From contig UQLI01000046.1 in assembly GCA_900541715.1 (NCBI GenBank), forward strand, positions 1 to 9,484: 9,484 bases of DNA. The letters are read 5' to 3'. The stretch comes from an uncultured Collinsella sp. GTDB taxonomy: Bacteria > Actinomycetota > Coriobacteriia > Coriobacteriales > Coriobacteriaceae. Below are positions 1 to 6,116 of the stretch, piece by piece (position 1 is the stretch's first letter; every line of letters begins with the position of its first letter). A model generated the notes under the pieces. The model made no database searches. It saw only the letters and a program-made list of their open reading frames with translations, and was not told where the DNA came from. The translations under genes were made by a program, and so were the position numbers.

Positions 1-187
1 TTGTCGCAGCCCCGACCCGCGGTCACGAGCGGGGGCTCCTGTCGTTTCCGTGCCCTCGGATTGGGTCATAGTGTCTGTCGTTTCCAAGACATCGGCGTTG
101 CCTTGCTTCGGGAATGCGGCAGATAGGGACGTTCCTTTTCTGCTGGCAGTTTGGGACACTCCTTACGGGGCACCCCCTCCACAGCGC
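1..187. other. left-end non-coding region with a short direct repeat
   Basis: I see no convincing gene here; the short open frames lack ribosome binding sites and family resemblance. The 11-mer CTGTCGTTTCC occurs twice, at 39-49 and 75-85. An imperfect G/C-rich dyad (CCCGC...GCGGG) lies at about 15-35 but has no T tract. The stretch also contains the left copy of the 35-bp repeat that flanks the ATPase gene. It may be the 3' side of a gene lying outside the window. Confidence 0.5.
130..164. repeat. 35-bp direct repeat, left copy, flanking ATPase gene
   Basis: This 35-bp segment matches 1641-1675 at 31 of 35 positions without gaps, in the same orientation. The core GGCAGTTTGG is identical in both copies. 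It begins 23 bp beyond the ATPase stop codon. Together the two copies bracket a roughly 1.5-kb unit that holds only the ATPase gene and its upstream repeats. It could be a dispersed intergenic element, a relic of insertion, or a regulatory site. The sequence alone does not decide. Confidence 0.75.
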
Positions 188-1489
188 CTATGCCAGCTTG
201 TCGATTTGCCCAATCTCCCAGAGCGGAATGTTGACGAGCGTGCCCTCGTCTCTATATGCCGCTAACGATGTTCTCACGCAGCGCTCGAGCTTGAACTTCT
301 CGCAGGCAATCCTCAGGCTCTTTGCTTTGAGATTCTCTGCTGCCTTGACCTCGAGCGGAAGCACGGTCCCCGCATGGTCGATGGCAAAGTCAGTCTCTGC
401 ATTGCCGGAGGAGGATGACCAATACGCGGGAGTATTGCCTTGGAGCAAAAGCTCCTGTGCGACGTATTGCTCGGTCAGCGAGCCTTTGAACTCCGTAAAA
501 ACAGCGGGCCCGTTCAGAACAATGGCTGGCGTGAGGCCGGAGAGTGCTCCGAGGATGCCGGTGTCGATGCAGAACAGCTTGAAGCCCGAGAGATCCTCGT
601 AGCTTGTGAGCGGTGCTCTTAGGGCGGAAACACGTGGTACCTTATGAACGATTCCATAGTCCATGAGCCACTGGAGGCTTTCCTCAAAATCGCGTGCGCG
701 CGCCCCGGGACGAAGCGCGCCGTAGACGAACTTCTTGTTTTCCTTTGCGAGCTGGCCGGGAAGGGATTTCCAAACCAGCCTCATGCGCTCGACGATGCGG
801 GCTGGCGCATGCTTGCCAAAATCGGATTCATAAGCTTCGATGATTTGCTGCTGAAGCCTGCGGGCCTCGATGAAATCGTGGGAGGCGGCGAAAGCGGAGA
901 CAACTTCTGGCATGCCACCGACAACGAGGTATTCCTTGAGCAGGCGTTCGAGCTTTTCGGAAACGTTCGCCAGCAGGTCCATGTCTGCGGCAAGGATGGC
1001 ATCTGCGAGCGGATCGCCATCGACGGCACGAACGAACTCGACAAACCCCATGGGGCGCATGGTAAGCTGGTCGATCTTGCCGACGGGGAACGACTCGTTT
1101 TCGCGTCGGAGCGCGAGCCCCATATAGGAGCCGGCTGCCATGATATGGTATTCCGGCGCCAGCTCGTTGAAGTATTTGAGCGAGGTGATGCCACGCGGTG
1201 CCTCTTGGATTTCGTCGAAGATGATGAGCGTGTCTGTCGGCGTTATGGTCTGGCCGCGCAGGAGCTCTATCTGGGAGATGATGCGTTTGGGGTCAAGGCT
1301 TCCGTCGAACAGCGAACGTGCGCCCGGTTCGAGCATAAAGTCAAAACGGATGACGTTTTGATACTGCTGGCCTGCGAATTCGTTGAGAAGCCAAGTTTTT
1401 CCCGTCTGGCGGGCCCCCTTAAGCAGGAGGGGCTTGCGGTTTGACCTAGATTTCCAAGCGATGAGTTCGTCCATTAGCTGTCGCTGCAT
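188..1489 (-). CDS. AAA-type ATPase with C-terminal DUF4143 domain
   Basis: Predicted 433-residue cytoplasmic ATPase of the large family combining an AAA_14-type nucleotide-binding domain with DUF4143. A Walker A motif GARQTGKT lies at residues 25-32 and a Walker B motif TLIIFDEIQ at 87-95. The N-terminal domain runs to about residue 210 and DUF4143 occupies about 215-433. Near the C-terminus, AETDF (365-369) and LPLEVKA (378-384) form a D...ExK arrangement like the PD-(D/E)XK nuclease core, which is common in this family. The start is supported by AGGGGG about 5 nt upstream of ATG. Length is typical of the family and no frameshift is seen. The biological role is unknown; such genes are often multi-copy accessory genes in gut bacteria. 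No partner gene lies in the window: upstream lies the end of the galK-galT operon with its terminator. Base composition looks somewhat less GC-rich than the neighbours, by eye only. The family call is secure; any substrate or defence role would be speculation. Confidence 0.93.
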   Translation of the reverse strand: MQRQLMDELIAWKSRSNRKPLLLKGARQTGKTWLLNEFAGQQYQNVIRFDFMLEPGARSLFDGSLDPKRIISQIELLRGQTITPTDTLIIFDEIQEAPRGITSLKYFNELAPEYHIMAAGSYMGLALRRENESFPVGKIDQLTMRPMGFVEFVRAVDGDPLADAILAADMDLLANVSEKLERLLKEYLVVGGMPEVVSAFAASHDFIEARRLQQQIIEAYESDFGKHAPARIVERMRLVWKSLPGQLAKENKKFVYGALRPGARARDFEESLQWLMDYGIVHKVPRVSALRAPLTSYEDLSGFKLFCIDTGILGALSGLTPAIVLNGPAVFTEFKGSLTEQYVAQELLLQGNTPAYWSSSSGNAETDFAIDHAGTVLPLEVKAAENLKAKSLRIACEKFKLERCVRTSLAAYRDEGTLVNIPLWEIGQIDKLA

Positions 1490-1512
1490 ACTGCCCCCTA
1501 ACGATCATGGTT

Positions 1513-1518
1513 AGTATA
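1513..1518 (-). promoter_or_regulatory. candidate -10 box of the ATPase gene
   Basis: On the minus strand this reads TATACT, matching five of six consensus bases, 24 bp before the ATPase start codon. No acceptable -35 hexamer is found at 16-19 bp spacing; that position is occupied by the first 33-bp tandem repeat (reading CGATGG). A promoter with a good -10 but no -35 next to repeated sites would fit control by a DNA-binding protein. This is an inference. Confidence 0.5.
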
Positions 1519-1534
1519 AGACCGTTTTGGTCTT
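1518..1534. promoter_or_regulatory. inverted repeat in ATPase promoter
   Basis: AAGACC (1518-1523) and GGTCTT (1529-1534) form a perfect 6-bp dyad around GTTTT, lying between the -10 box and the first tandem repeat. It could be an operator within the promoter spacer. It lacks a T tract in the right place for a terminator of either flanking gene. Confidence 0.4.
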
Positions 1535-1535
1535 T

Positions 1536-1620
1536 CCATCGAATAATGTGGGAGGTAACCACGTTTCTCCATCGAATAATGTGGGAGGTAACCACGTTTT
1601 TCCATCGAATAATGTGGGGA
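1536..1620. repeat. three tandem 33-bp repeats upstream of ATPase promoter
   Basis: Units begin at 1536, 1569 and 1602, an exact 33-bp period. The shared core is CCATCGAATAATGTGGG. The first two units also carry AGGTAACCACGTTT; the third diverges after GTGGGG. GTGG/CCAC forms a small dyad inside each full unit, and GGTAACC is near-palindromic. A 33-bp spacing is close to three helical turns, so equivalent positions face the same side of the DNA. This suggests an array of protein binding sites rather than slippage of a simple repeat. Coding use is unlikely, although 33 is a multiple of three. Confidence 0.85.
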
Positions 1621-1640
1621 TTCAGGTCGGCAGGTGGGAG

Positions 1641-1675
1641 CGTTCCTTCTCTGTCGGCAGTTTGGAACACTCCTT
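1641..1675. repeat. 35-bp direct repeat, right copy, flanking ATPase gene
   Basis: Partner of the copy at 130-164, with four mismatches in 35 positions. This copy contains an imperfect dyad, AGCGTTCC (1639-1646) and GGAACACT (1664-1671), seven of eight bases complementary. The left copy keeps the dyad less well (GTTCC/GGGAC). It lies 152 bp upstream of the ATPase start and 32 bp from the galT terminator. Confidence 0.75.
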
Positions 1676-1707
1676 GTTTTGGTGCAAATTAGCTACCCTT
1701 GCATCAG

Positions 1708-1746
1708 AAAACGGCGCCCGTCGGCGATGTTGCCGGCGGGCGCCGT
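1708..1746 (-). terminator. intrinsic terminator of the galK-galT operon
   Basis: On the minus strand, ACGGCGCCCG (1746-1737) pairs with CGGGCGCCGT (1720-1711). The stem extends by CGGC/GCCG after one mismatch and leaves a small loop. The 3' arm is followed directly by TTTTC. It lies about 50 bp past the galT stop. This is a strong rho-independent terminator that also insulates the ATPase unit from the operon. Confidence 0.9.
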
Positions 1747-1793
1747 GGTCGTGTAGGCGCTATTTGTTAAGTGCGTGCTTTCGAGTTCGCGTA

Positions 1794-3422
1794 CTACAGC
1801 GAGTCGATAAAGCGCTGCTGGGCGGCGCGGCCGGCTTCGTCCCACTTAAAGACGCCGGCGTTGTCGAGCACGTGGCCAAACACCACGCCGACCTCCTCGT
1901 GCAGGATATCGATGGCGTTATCCGCCGTAAGCTCGTCGGCGCGGCGAGCAAAGACGTCCTCGGCCCATGCGGTGTGGCTGCGGCAAAGGTCGTCGCCCTC
2001 GAGCGCACCGGCAAGGTCGTAGCTGGTATCGACCTTGGCTGCCAGCAGATGCTCGCGAACGGCGCCAAGCTCGGGAACCAAGCGCGGCGGAAGAATGGCC
2101 AGGCCCATGACCTCGATCAGGCCAATGTTCTCCTTTTTAATGTGGTGATACTCGGCATGCGGGTGGAATACGCCCAGCGGATGCTCATCGGTCGTGATGT
2201 TGCAGCGAAGCGCCAGATAAGCCTCGTAGATATCGCCACCGGCATTGCCGCGGGAGTCGACGCGGCGGATGACGGGCGTCACAGTGTTGTGCGCCACGCC
2301 GTCGGCTGTGTGCGCGATGACGCCCACCGACTCATCGGTCCACTCGCGCCAGGCGAGGATAATCTTCTCGGCAGCGTCGAGCAGCTGAGCGCGGTCATGC
2401 GAGCGCAGGCGCAGCACCGAGAGCGGCCACCGCAGCACGGTACCGCTGACCTGGTCAAAACCGGGTACGCTAAACTGCGAGACCTCGGCGGCGTGCATCA
2501 TGGGGAACTCGTGCGCGCCGCCCTGGAAGTGGTCGTGCGACAGAATCGAGCCGCCCACGATGGGCAGGTCGGCGTTGGAGCCAATAAAGTAGTGCGGGAA
2601 CAGGTCGACAAAGTCGAGCAGGCAGGTCAGGCCCTTGCGGTCCACGTGCATCGGGCGATGCTCGGAGCTCATAGCAATGCAGTGTTCGTTAAAATACGCA
2701 TACGGGCTGTACTGGAAACCCCAGCGCTCGCCGTCGAGCTGGATGGGGATAATGCGCAGGTTCTGGCGGGCGGGGTGAGCGCCGCCGTCGGCTGCGGCGG
2801 AGCGTCCGGGGTAGCCCTCGTTTTCGATGCAGAGCTGACAGGCGGGATACTTCTCGCCTGTGTTTTTGGCGGCACCGGCCGCGGCAATATCGCGCGGGTC
2901 CTTTTCGGGCTTTGACAGGTTGATGGTGATCTCCAGGTCACCCCAGTTGGTGGAAGTGCTCCATTTGATGTTGCGCGCGATGGCGGCGCGGCGCACGTAA
3001 CCGGCGTCACAGCACAGGCCGTAGAACCAGTCGGTCGCGGCGCGGGGCTCGTTGACGCCCATGCGGCCGTTGAATTCCTCGTTTACAACCGAAGGCCTCG
3101 GCATCAGCACGCCCATGATGCGCATGGCGATGCGGTCGCGGCCCGATGCCGTGTCCTCGGCGGCACCGTTGACAACGGCGGCCTCGGAAAGCGCGGCAAG
3201 CGTGCCCTCCAGGTCAAAATTGGGGAGTGTATCGGGGTGCAAGAACGAGAGTTTCTCGACCTGGAGCGCCCAGGCCATGTCGAGCGCCGGACCCGTGGCG
3301 CCGATGCACTCGAGAATGGTGTTGTAGGCCCAGATGCGATCGTCCTGGCCGATCATCGATCGATGGATGGCATACTCAATCAAGCCCTGCGCAGCCTCGC
3401 GCACGTCGGTCATTACAGCCAT
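1794..3422 (-). CDS. galT: UDP-glucose--hexose-1-phosphate uridylyltransferase, class II GalT
   Basis: Cytoplasmic Leloir-pathway enzyme that exchanges UMP between UDP-glucose and galactose-1-phosphate, giving UDP-galactose and glucose-1-phosphate. The class II signature is present: DLPIVGGSILSHDHFQGG at residues 285-302, including the HDH catalytic region. Other family landmarks are YPACQLCIENEGYPGR (192-207), HPARQNLRIIP (216-226) and YFNEHCIAM (243-251). At 542 residues it is slightly longer than the usual 490-510. The start is uncertain. ATG at 3422 has AAGGGGG about 10 nt upstream, inside galK. A second ATG at 3413 overlaps the galK stop as TAATG, suggesting translational coupling, and would give 539 residues. 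I used the first because of its Shine-Dalgarno match. It is the last gene of the operon, ahead of the terminator at 1708-1746. Neither galE nor galM is in the window, so the epimerase must be elsewhere. Confidence 0.97.
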   Translation of the reverse strand: MAVMTDVREAAQGLIEYAIHRSMIGQDDRIWAYNTILECIGATGPALDMAWALQVEKLSFLHPDTLPNFDLEGTLAALSEAAVVNGAAEDTASGRDRIAMRIMGVLMPRPSVVNEEFNGRMGVNEPRAATDWFYGLCCDAGYVRRAAIARNIKWSTSTNWGDLEITINLSKPEKDPRDIAAAGAAKNTGEKYPACQLCIENEGYPGRSAAADGGAHPARQNLRIIPIQLDGERWGFQYSPYAYFNEHCIAMSSEHRPMHVDRKGLTCLLDFVDLFPHYFIGSNADLPIVGGSILSHDHFQGGAHEFPMMHAAEVSQFSVPGFDQVSGTVLRWPLSVLRLRSHDRAQLLDAAEKIILAWREWTDESVGVIAHTADGVAHNTVTPVIRRVDSRGNAGGDIYEAYLALRCNITTDEHPLGVFHPHAEYHHIKKENIGLIEVMGLAILPPRLVPELGAVREHLLAAKVDTSYDLAGALEGDDLCRSHTAWAEDVFARRADELTADNAIDILHEEVGVVFGHVLDNAGVFKWDEAGRAAQQRFIDSL

Positions 3423-4618
3423 GCCGCGTAAGCCCCCTTGTCAGTAATTGCGTAGTGGCGGGCAGAGCCTTCGCCCAGCCAGCTGTTCATCTTAGTGATA
3501 AAGGTGTCGACGAGCTCGAGCGGCACGAAGGCCTGGATGGTACCGCCAAAGCCGCCGCCGTGAATACGAACGGCGCCACGGCCGTCGAGCACATGCTCGG
3601 CAAGAGCAAGCGCGTACATGGAAGGCTGCTCGGCACCCAGTTTGGCGACGACATTCTGCAGGTACATGGCAGAGCTGGCGCCGGACTCGCGCGTGAGGAC
3701 CAGGAACTGGTCGATGTCGCCGGCGTTGAGAGCTGCCCAGCGCTTGTCGACCAGGCCGTTCTCGTACCAGTAGTGAACGGCGCGCAGGCACGCGCGGTCA
3801 CCCAGCTTGGCGCGCAGCTCGGGCAGCTTGGCATCAAAGTCGGCAACGTTGACTTCGCACAGGCGTGCCTTGCCAAACTCGGCGGCAACATCCTGCATCT
3901 CGCGCGGAACGGCGGCGTAGTCGTCGGTAGCGGCCACGTGGTCGGCACCGACCTTAACGAGCACGAGCGCATAGCCGTGATCCTCAAAGTTGAGCTCGAG
4001 CTTCTGGGTTTTAGGCTGAGCCTGGTCCTCAAAGTCCATGTAGGCAAGGCCGCCCAGGCACACAGCGGCCTGGTCCATCAGACCGCAGGGCTTGCCGTAG
4101 TAGTTGTTCTCGGTGCGCTGGCTCATCTGAGCGAGCGTGACGGGCTCAATGGCGGGCGCCCCCCAGAGCGTCTCCATGGCACGACCGTACGCGGCCTCGA
4201 CGGCGGCAGAGCTGGAAAGGCCGCCGCCCGAGGGGACGGAGCAGGTGAAGGCGAAGTCGAAGCCTTTGGGCTCAACACCAAGCGCTGCGATTTCGTGGGC
4301 CATACCGCGCACGAGGCTTGCGGACGTGCCCTTCTCGGACTCCTGAACATCTAACGTGTCGAGTGCGATTTCAAACGTGGGGTAGCCCTCGTCGGCAACG
4401 CGGACCTTGTTGGAGTCGGTTGCCACGGCGATACCGTCAACGGCGACATCGAGCGAGCCGGCGATGACGTGGCCGCCCTCGTGGTCGGTGTGGTTGCCGC
4501 TGATCTCGGAACGGCCGGGCGCGTGCACGTAGAGCACCTGGCGGTCGCCGATGGGGCCAAACTCCTCCTCAAATAGCTTGGTGAGCGTGGCGAATGTCTT
4601 TTCGTCGGGGGTGGTCAT
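3413..4618 (-). CDS. galK: galactokinase
   Basis: ATP-dependent GHMP-family kinase converting galactose to galactose-1-phosphate, the first phosphorylation of the Leloir pathway, in the cytoplasm. In the 401-residue protein the substrate signature GRSEISGNHTDHEGG lies at 35-49. This is the variant in which SEIS replaces the common NLIG. The GHMP ATP-binding motif VPSGGGLSSSAA is at 128-139, the GLMDQ segment with the expected catalytic aspartate at 179-183, and the C-terminal GGGFGGT motif at 354-360. The chosen ATG has AAAGGA five bases upstream. An in-frame ATG at 4642 would add eight residues but lacks such a site. The gene overlaps galT, which it precedes in the operon. Its upstream region carries the repeated sites also found near the divergent lacI-type gene, so repression relieved by galactose or a derivative is likely but inferred. 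Confidence 0.97.
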   Translation of the reverse strand: MTTPDEKTFATLTKLFEEEFGPIGDRQVLYVHAPGRSEISGNHTDHEGGHVIAGSLDVAVDGIAVATDSNKVRVADEGYPTFEIALDTLDVQESEKGTSASLVRGMAHEIAALGVEPKGFDFAFTCSVPSGGGLSSSAAVEAAYGRAMETLWGAPAIEPVTLAQMSQRTENNYYGKPCGLMDQAAVCLGGLAYMDFEDQAQPKTQKLELNFEDHGYALVLVKVGADHVAATDDYAAVPREMQDVAAEFGKARLCEVNVADFDAKLPELRAKLGDRACLRAVHYWYENGLVDKRWAALNAGDIDQFLVLTRESGASSAMYLQNVVAKLGAEQPSMYALALAEHVLDGRGAVRIHGGGFGGTIQAFVPLELVDTFITKMNSWLGEGSARHYAITDKGAYAAWL

Positions 4619-4659
4619 GGGAGTCCTTTCCTTGGCGCGCACGGGGAGTTTTGCGTCGT

Positions 4660-4677
4660 TATGAGTACGTTAACAAC
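4660..4677. promoter_or_regulatory. candidate LacI-type operator, site 1 (galK proximal)
   Basis: TATGAGTACGTTAACAAC with a central CG at 4668-4669, as in most LacI-family operators. It lies 42-59 bp upstream of the galK start. Its core, GAGTACGTTAAC, is identical to the other two sites. Binding by the neighbouring regulator is inferred from position. Confidence 0.7.
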
Positions 4678-4723
4678 TTGAAGCGGAATGAACCAAGTGT
4701 TCACGATGCCGCACGTTGTGGGC

Positions 4724-4741
4724 TATGTTAACGTACTCATA
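4724..4741. promoter_or_regulatory. candidate LacI-type operator, site 2 (middle)
   Basis: TATGTTAACGTACTCATA is the most symmetric of the three sites: six of nine positions in each half are complementary around the central CG at 4732-4733. Its centre is 64 bp from site 1, about six helical turns, which would permit a repression loop. It overlaps the best galK -10 candidate. Confidence 0.7.
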
Positions 4742-4816
4742 ACACAACGTTTGTCACTTTTTGAGAATCTGGTAATCGGTAGAAAAACAGCCGTGAACGG
4801 TACTGCTGTATGGACT

Positions 4817-4822
4817 TATAAA
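4817..4822 (+). promoter_or_regulatory. possible -10 box of the LacI-family gene
   Basis: TATAAA matches five of six consensus bases. GTGAAC at 4793-4798, 18 bp upstream, is a weak -35 (three of six). Transcription would start just before operator site 3, so that site could mediate autorepression. An alternative -35, TTGTCA at 4751-4756, has no good -10 at proper spacing. Confidence 0.35.
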
Positions 4823-4846
4823 GCAGAAGAGATGCAGATAGAAAAA

Positions 4847-4864
4847 GTAGAGTACGTTAACATG
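4847..4864. promoter_or_regulatory. candidate LacI-type operator, site 3 (regulator proximal)
   Basis: GTAGAGTACGTTAACATG shares the 12-base core GAGTACGTTAAC with site 1 in the same orientation; the central CG is at 4855-4856. It lies 92-109 bp upstream of the regulator start and 123 bp (centre to centre) from site 2. The position fits autoregulation or a distal looping site. Confidence 0.65.
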
Positions 4865-4955
4865 CGTCCGACGATAGCAGGCCTCGGCGCGGGATGTATT
4901 TCTGCCCGGGCCGGCATGCACGCTATTCAGATCTCGCAAGGGTGAAGGTGATCCT

Positions 4956-5987
4956 GTGGCAAGGCGCCCGTCCAACGATGCAGGTACGCGTCCGGTCTCC
5001 ATGGCCGACGTCGCCCGCGCTGCCGGCGTTTCGCAGCAGACGGTTTCGCGCGTCGCCAACGGCTTGCCCAACGTTAACGAGCAGACGCGCCAGCGCGTGC
5101 AGGCCGCTATGCAAGAGCTCGGCTTTCGTCCGAGTTATGCCGGTCGCTCGCTGCGCGACGGCCGTTACCATTCGGTCGGCCTATGCATCAACGATGTCAC
5201 CAAGTTTGGCAACCTCTCAATGATCGACGGCATCGCCAGCGCTGCTCGCGAGCATAATTGCGCCATCACGCTGGTCGAGATGTCCAAGACCGAGGAGTTT
5301 TCGCTTGCCGAGGCCACGCGTCGTATGGCCGCGCTGCCCGTGGACGGCATCATCATCGGCATGAGTCGCATGGCGCCCGATTTTGAGACGTTTGATCCAC
5401 TGCCGGGCATTGGCACGGTCATCGTTACCATGTATGCGCATCCGCGGGTGACCACGGTCGATTCCGACCATTACGGCTGCTCGCTATTGCTTGTGGATCA
5501 CCTGTTTGAGCTGGGGCACGAGCAAATTCGCTATATTGGCGGCCCGTCGTTCTCGGTCGACGAGCAATTTCGTCGCGCCGGTTGGCAGGATGCGCTCGAG
5601 CGTAAACACATCGAGCCGGTAGAGCCGCTCGAGGGCGACTGGTCTGCCAACAGCGGTTACGAGGCCGGCAGGTACCTGGCCGAGCATGATCGCACCATGA
5701 CGGCGATTTACGCGGCAAACGACCAGATGGCAAATGGCGCGATTGCCGCGCTGCGCGATAGCGGTCTGCGCGTGCCCGAGGACGTGAGCGTGGTGGGTGT
5801 CGACGATTCGCTCGATGATTTTGTGGCACACAACGAGCTCACGACCGTGCGATTCGATTTGCATCAGCGTGGACGCGAGGTGTTCGAGCACGCGGTTCCC
5901 AAGGCGGGGGCAACGGGCAAAAACGTTGCCATTCGTATTCCCGGTCAGCTCATCGTTCGACATAGTACGGCGGCACCGCGCGCATAG
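4956..5987 (+). CDS. LacI/GalR-family transcriptional regulator
   Basis: 343-residue DNA-binding regulator. The N-terminal helix-turn-helix is SMADVARAAGVSQQTVSRVANG (residues 15-36), followed by the hinge region RPSYAGRSLR (58-67). A periplasmic-binding-protein-like sensor domain follows, with landmarks VDGIIIGMS (129-137), AANDQMANGAIAAL (253-266) and PEDVSVVGVDD (274-284). The start is GTG at 4956, with GAAGGTGA just upstream. Its size is standard for the family and it appears intact. It diverges from galK, and the shared gap carries three identical-core operator-like sites, so it probably represses galK-galT and itself. The effector is likely galactose or a related sugar, but this cannot be read from the sequence. 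No clear terminator follows, so weak read-through into the next gene is possible. Confidence 0.95.
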   Translation: MARRPSNDAGTRPVSMADVARAAGVSQQTVSRVANGLPNVNEQTRQRVQAAMQELGFRPSYAGRSLRDGRYHSVGLCINDVTKFGNLSMIDGIASAAREHNCAITLVEMSKTEEFSLAEATRRMAALPVDGIIIGMSRMAPDFETFDPLPGIGTVIVTMYAHPRVTTVDSDHYGCSLLLVDHLFELGHEQIRYIGGPSFSVDEQFRRAGWQDALERKHIEPVEPLEGDWSANSGYEAGRYLAEHDRTMTAIYAANDQMANGAIAALRDSGLRVPEDVSVVGVDDSLDDFVAHNELTTVRFDLHQRGREVFEHAVPKAGATGKNVAIRIPGQLIVRHSTAAPRA

Positions 5988-6008
5988 TTTTCGCAGGTCA
6001 ACGGTGAT

Positions 6009-6019
6009 ATGTTGAACAT
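6009..6019. promoter_or_regulatory. short palindrome between regulator and flavodiiron genes
   Basis: ATGTTGAACAT is a palindrome with 5-bp arms around a single G. It lies 22 bp after the regulator stop and about 55 bp upstream of the flavodiiron extended -10. It may be an upstream operator, but a short palindrome of this kind could also occur by chance. Confidence 0.3.
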
Positions 6020-6070
6020 CAATAACAATCAGTAAGGATGTCGGTAGATAGCTGTTGGGATGTAGCCGAG

Positions 6071-6079
6071 TGCTATGAT
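6071..6079 (+). promoter_or_regulatory. extended -10 promoter of flavodiiron gene
   Basis: TGCTATGAT contains TATGAT (five of six) preceded by the TGn extension. No good -35 is present at 16-18 bp, which is normal for extended -10 promoters. Transcription would begin near 6086, leaving a 5' leader of about 30 bases. Confidence 0.6.
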
Positions 6080-6100
6080 AGACGGGCTCTTTTGTCTATC
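6077..6100 (+). promoter_or_regulatory. inverted repeat between -10 box and ribosome binding site
   Basis: GATAGAC (6077-6083) and GTCTATC (6094-6100) are a perfect 7-bp dyad. The left arm overlaps the end of the -10 box and the right arm ends one base before AGGAGG (6102-6107). As DNA it could be an operator blocking the promoter. As RNA the left arm would be largely upstream of the transcript start, so a translational hairpin is less likely. Confidence 0.45.
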
Positions 6101-6116
6101 TAGGAGGCTTTGCCTG

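Larger units (their letters stand above)
1490..1793. other. intergenic region between ATPase and galT
   Basis: This 304-bp gap holds, from left to right, the ATPase ribosome binding site, a TATACT -10 box with an adjacent dyad, three 33-bp tandem repeats, the right copy of the 35-bp direct repeat, and the galT terminator. The tandem repeats can be read through as 11-residue peptide repeats on the minus strand. That frame overlaps the ATPase start region and has no properly spaced ribosome binding site, so I do not call a gene. Confidence 0.7.
4658..4743. repeat. perfect 17-bp inverted repeat upstream of galK
   Basis: GTTATGAGTACGTTAAC at 4658-4674 is the exact reverse complement of 4727-4743, separated by 52 bp. 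A perfect 17-bp match at this position is unlikely by chance. The spacing is too wide for a typical attenuator hairpin. The arms are better explained as two binding sites of one protein in opposite orientation. Confidence 0.9.
4619..4955. promoter_or_regulatory. divergent regulatory region between galK and LacI-family gene
   Basis: This 337-bp gap contains no gene. It carries three copies of the operator-like element GAGTACGTTAAC (at 4663-4674, 4727-4738 inverted, and 4850-4861), a possible promoter for the regulator gene, and the ribosome binding sites of both genes. For galK the best promoter hint is an extended -10 on the minus strand, TGTTATGAG, which overlaps the middle site. No good -35 accompanies it. 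Confidence 0.8.

Noticed and set aside
644..1444. Long open frame on the plus strand inside the ATPase gene
   Set aside because: It is antisense to a gene with clear Walker motifs and a good ribosome binding site; its translation shows no family resemblance.
1536..1620. CRISPR array
   Set aside because: The units are directly tandem with a 33-bp period; there are no unique spacers and no cas genes.
1446..1670. Small minus-strand protein with HIIRW-type 11-residue repeats
   Set aside because: The peptide repeat follows from the 33-bp DNA repeat. The frame overlaps the ATPase start and its GTG start directly abuts the only purine-rich stretch, leaving no spacer.
1527..2915. 462-codon plus-strand open frame across the repeat array and galT
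   Set aside because: It is a high-GC shadow of galT, begins inside the tandem repeats and has no recognisable domains.
5070..5081. GTTAACG sequence inside the LacI-family gene, resembling the operator core
   Set aside because: It encodes the conserved NVNEQTR segment of the DNA-binding domain and matches only half of the operator core.
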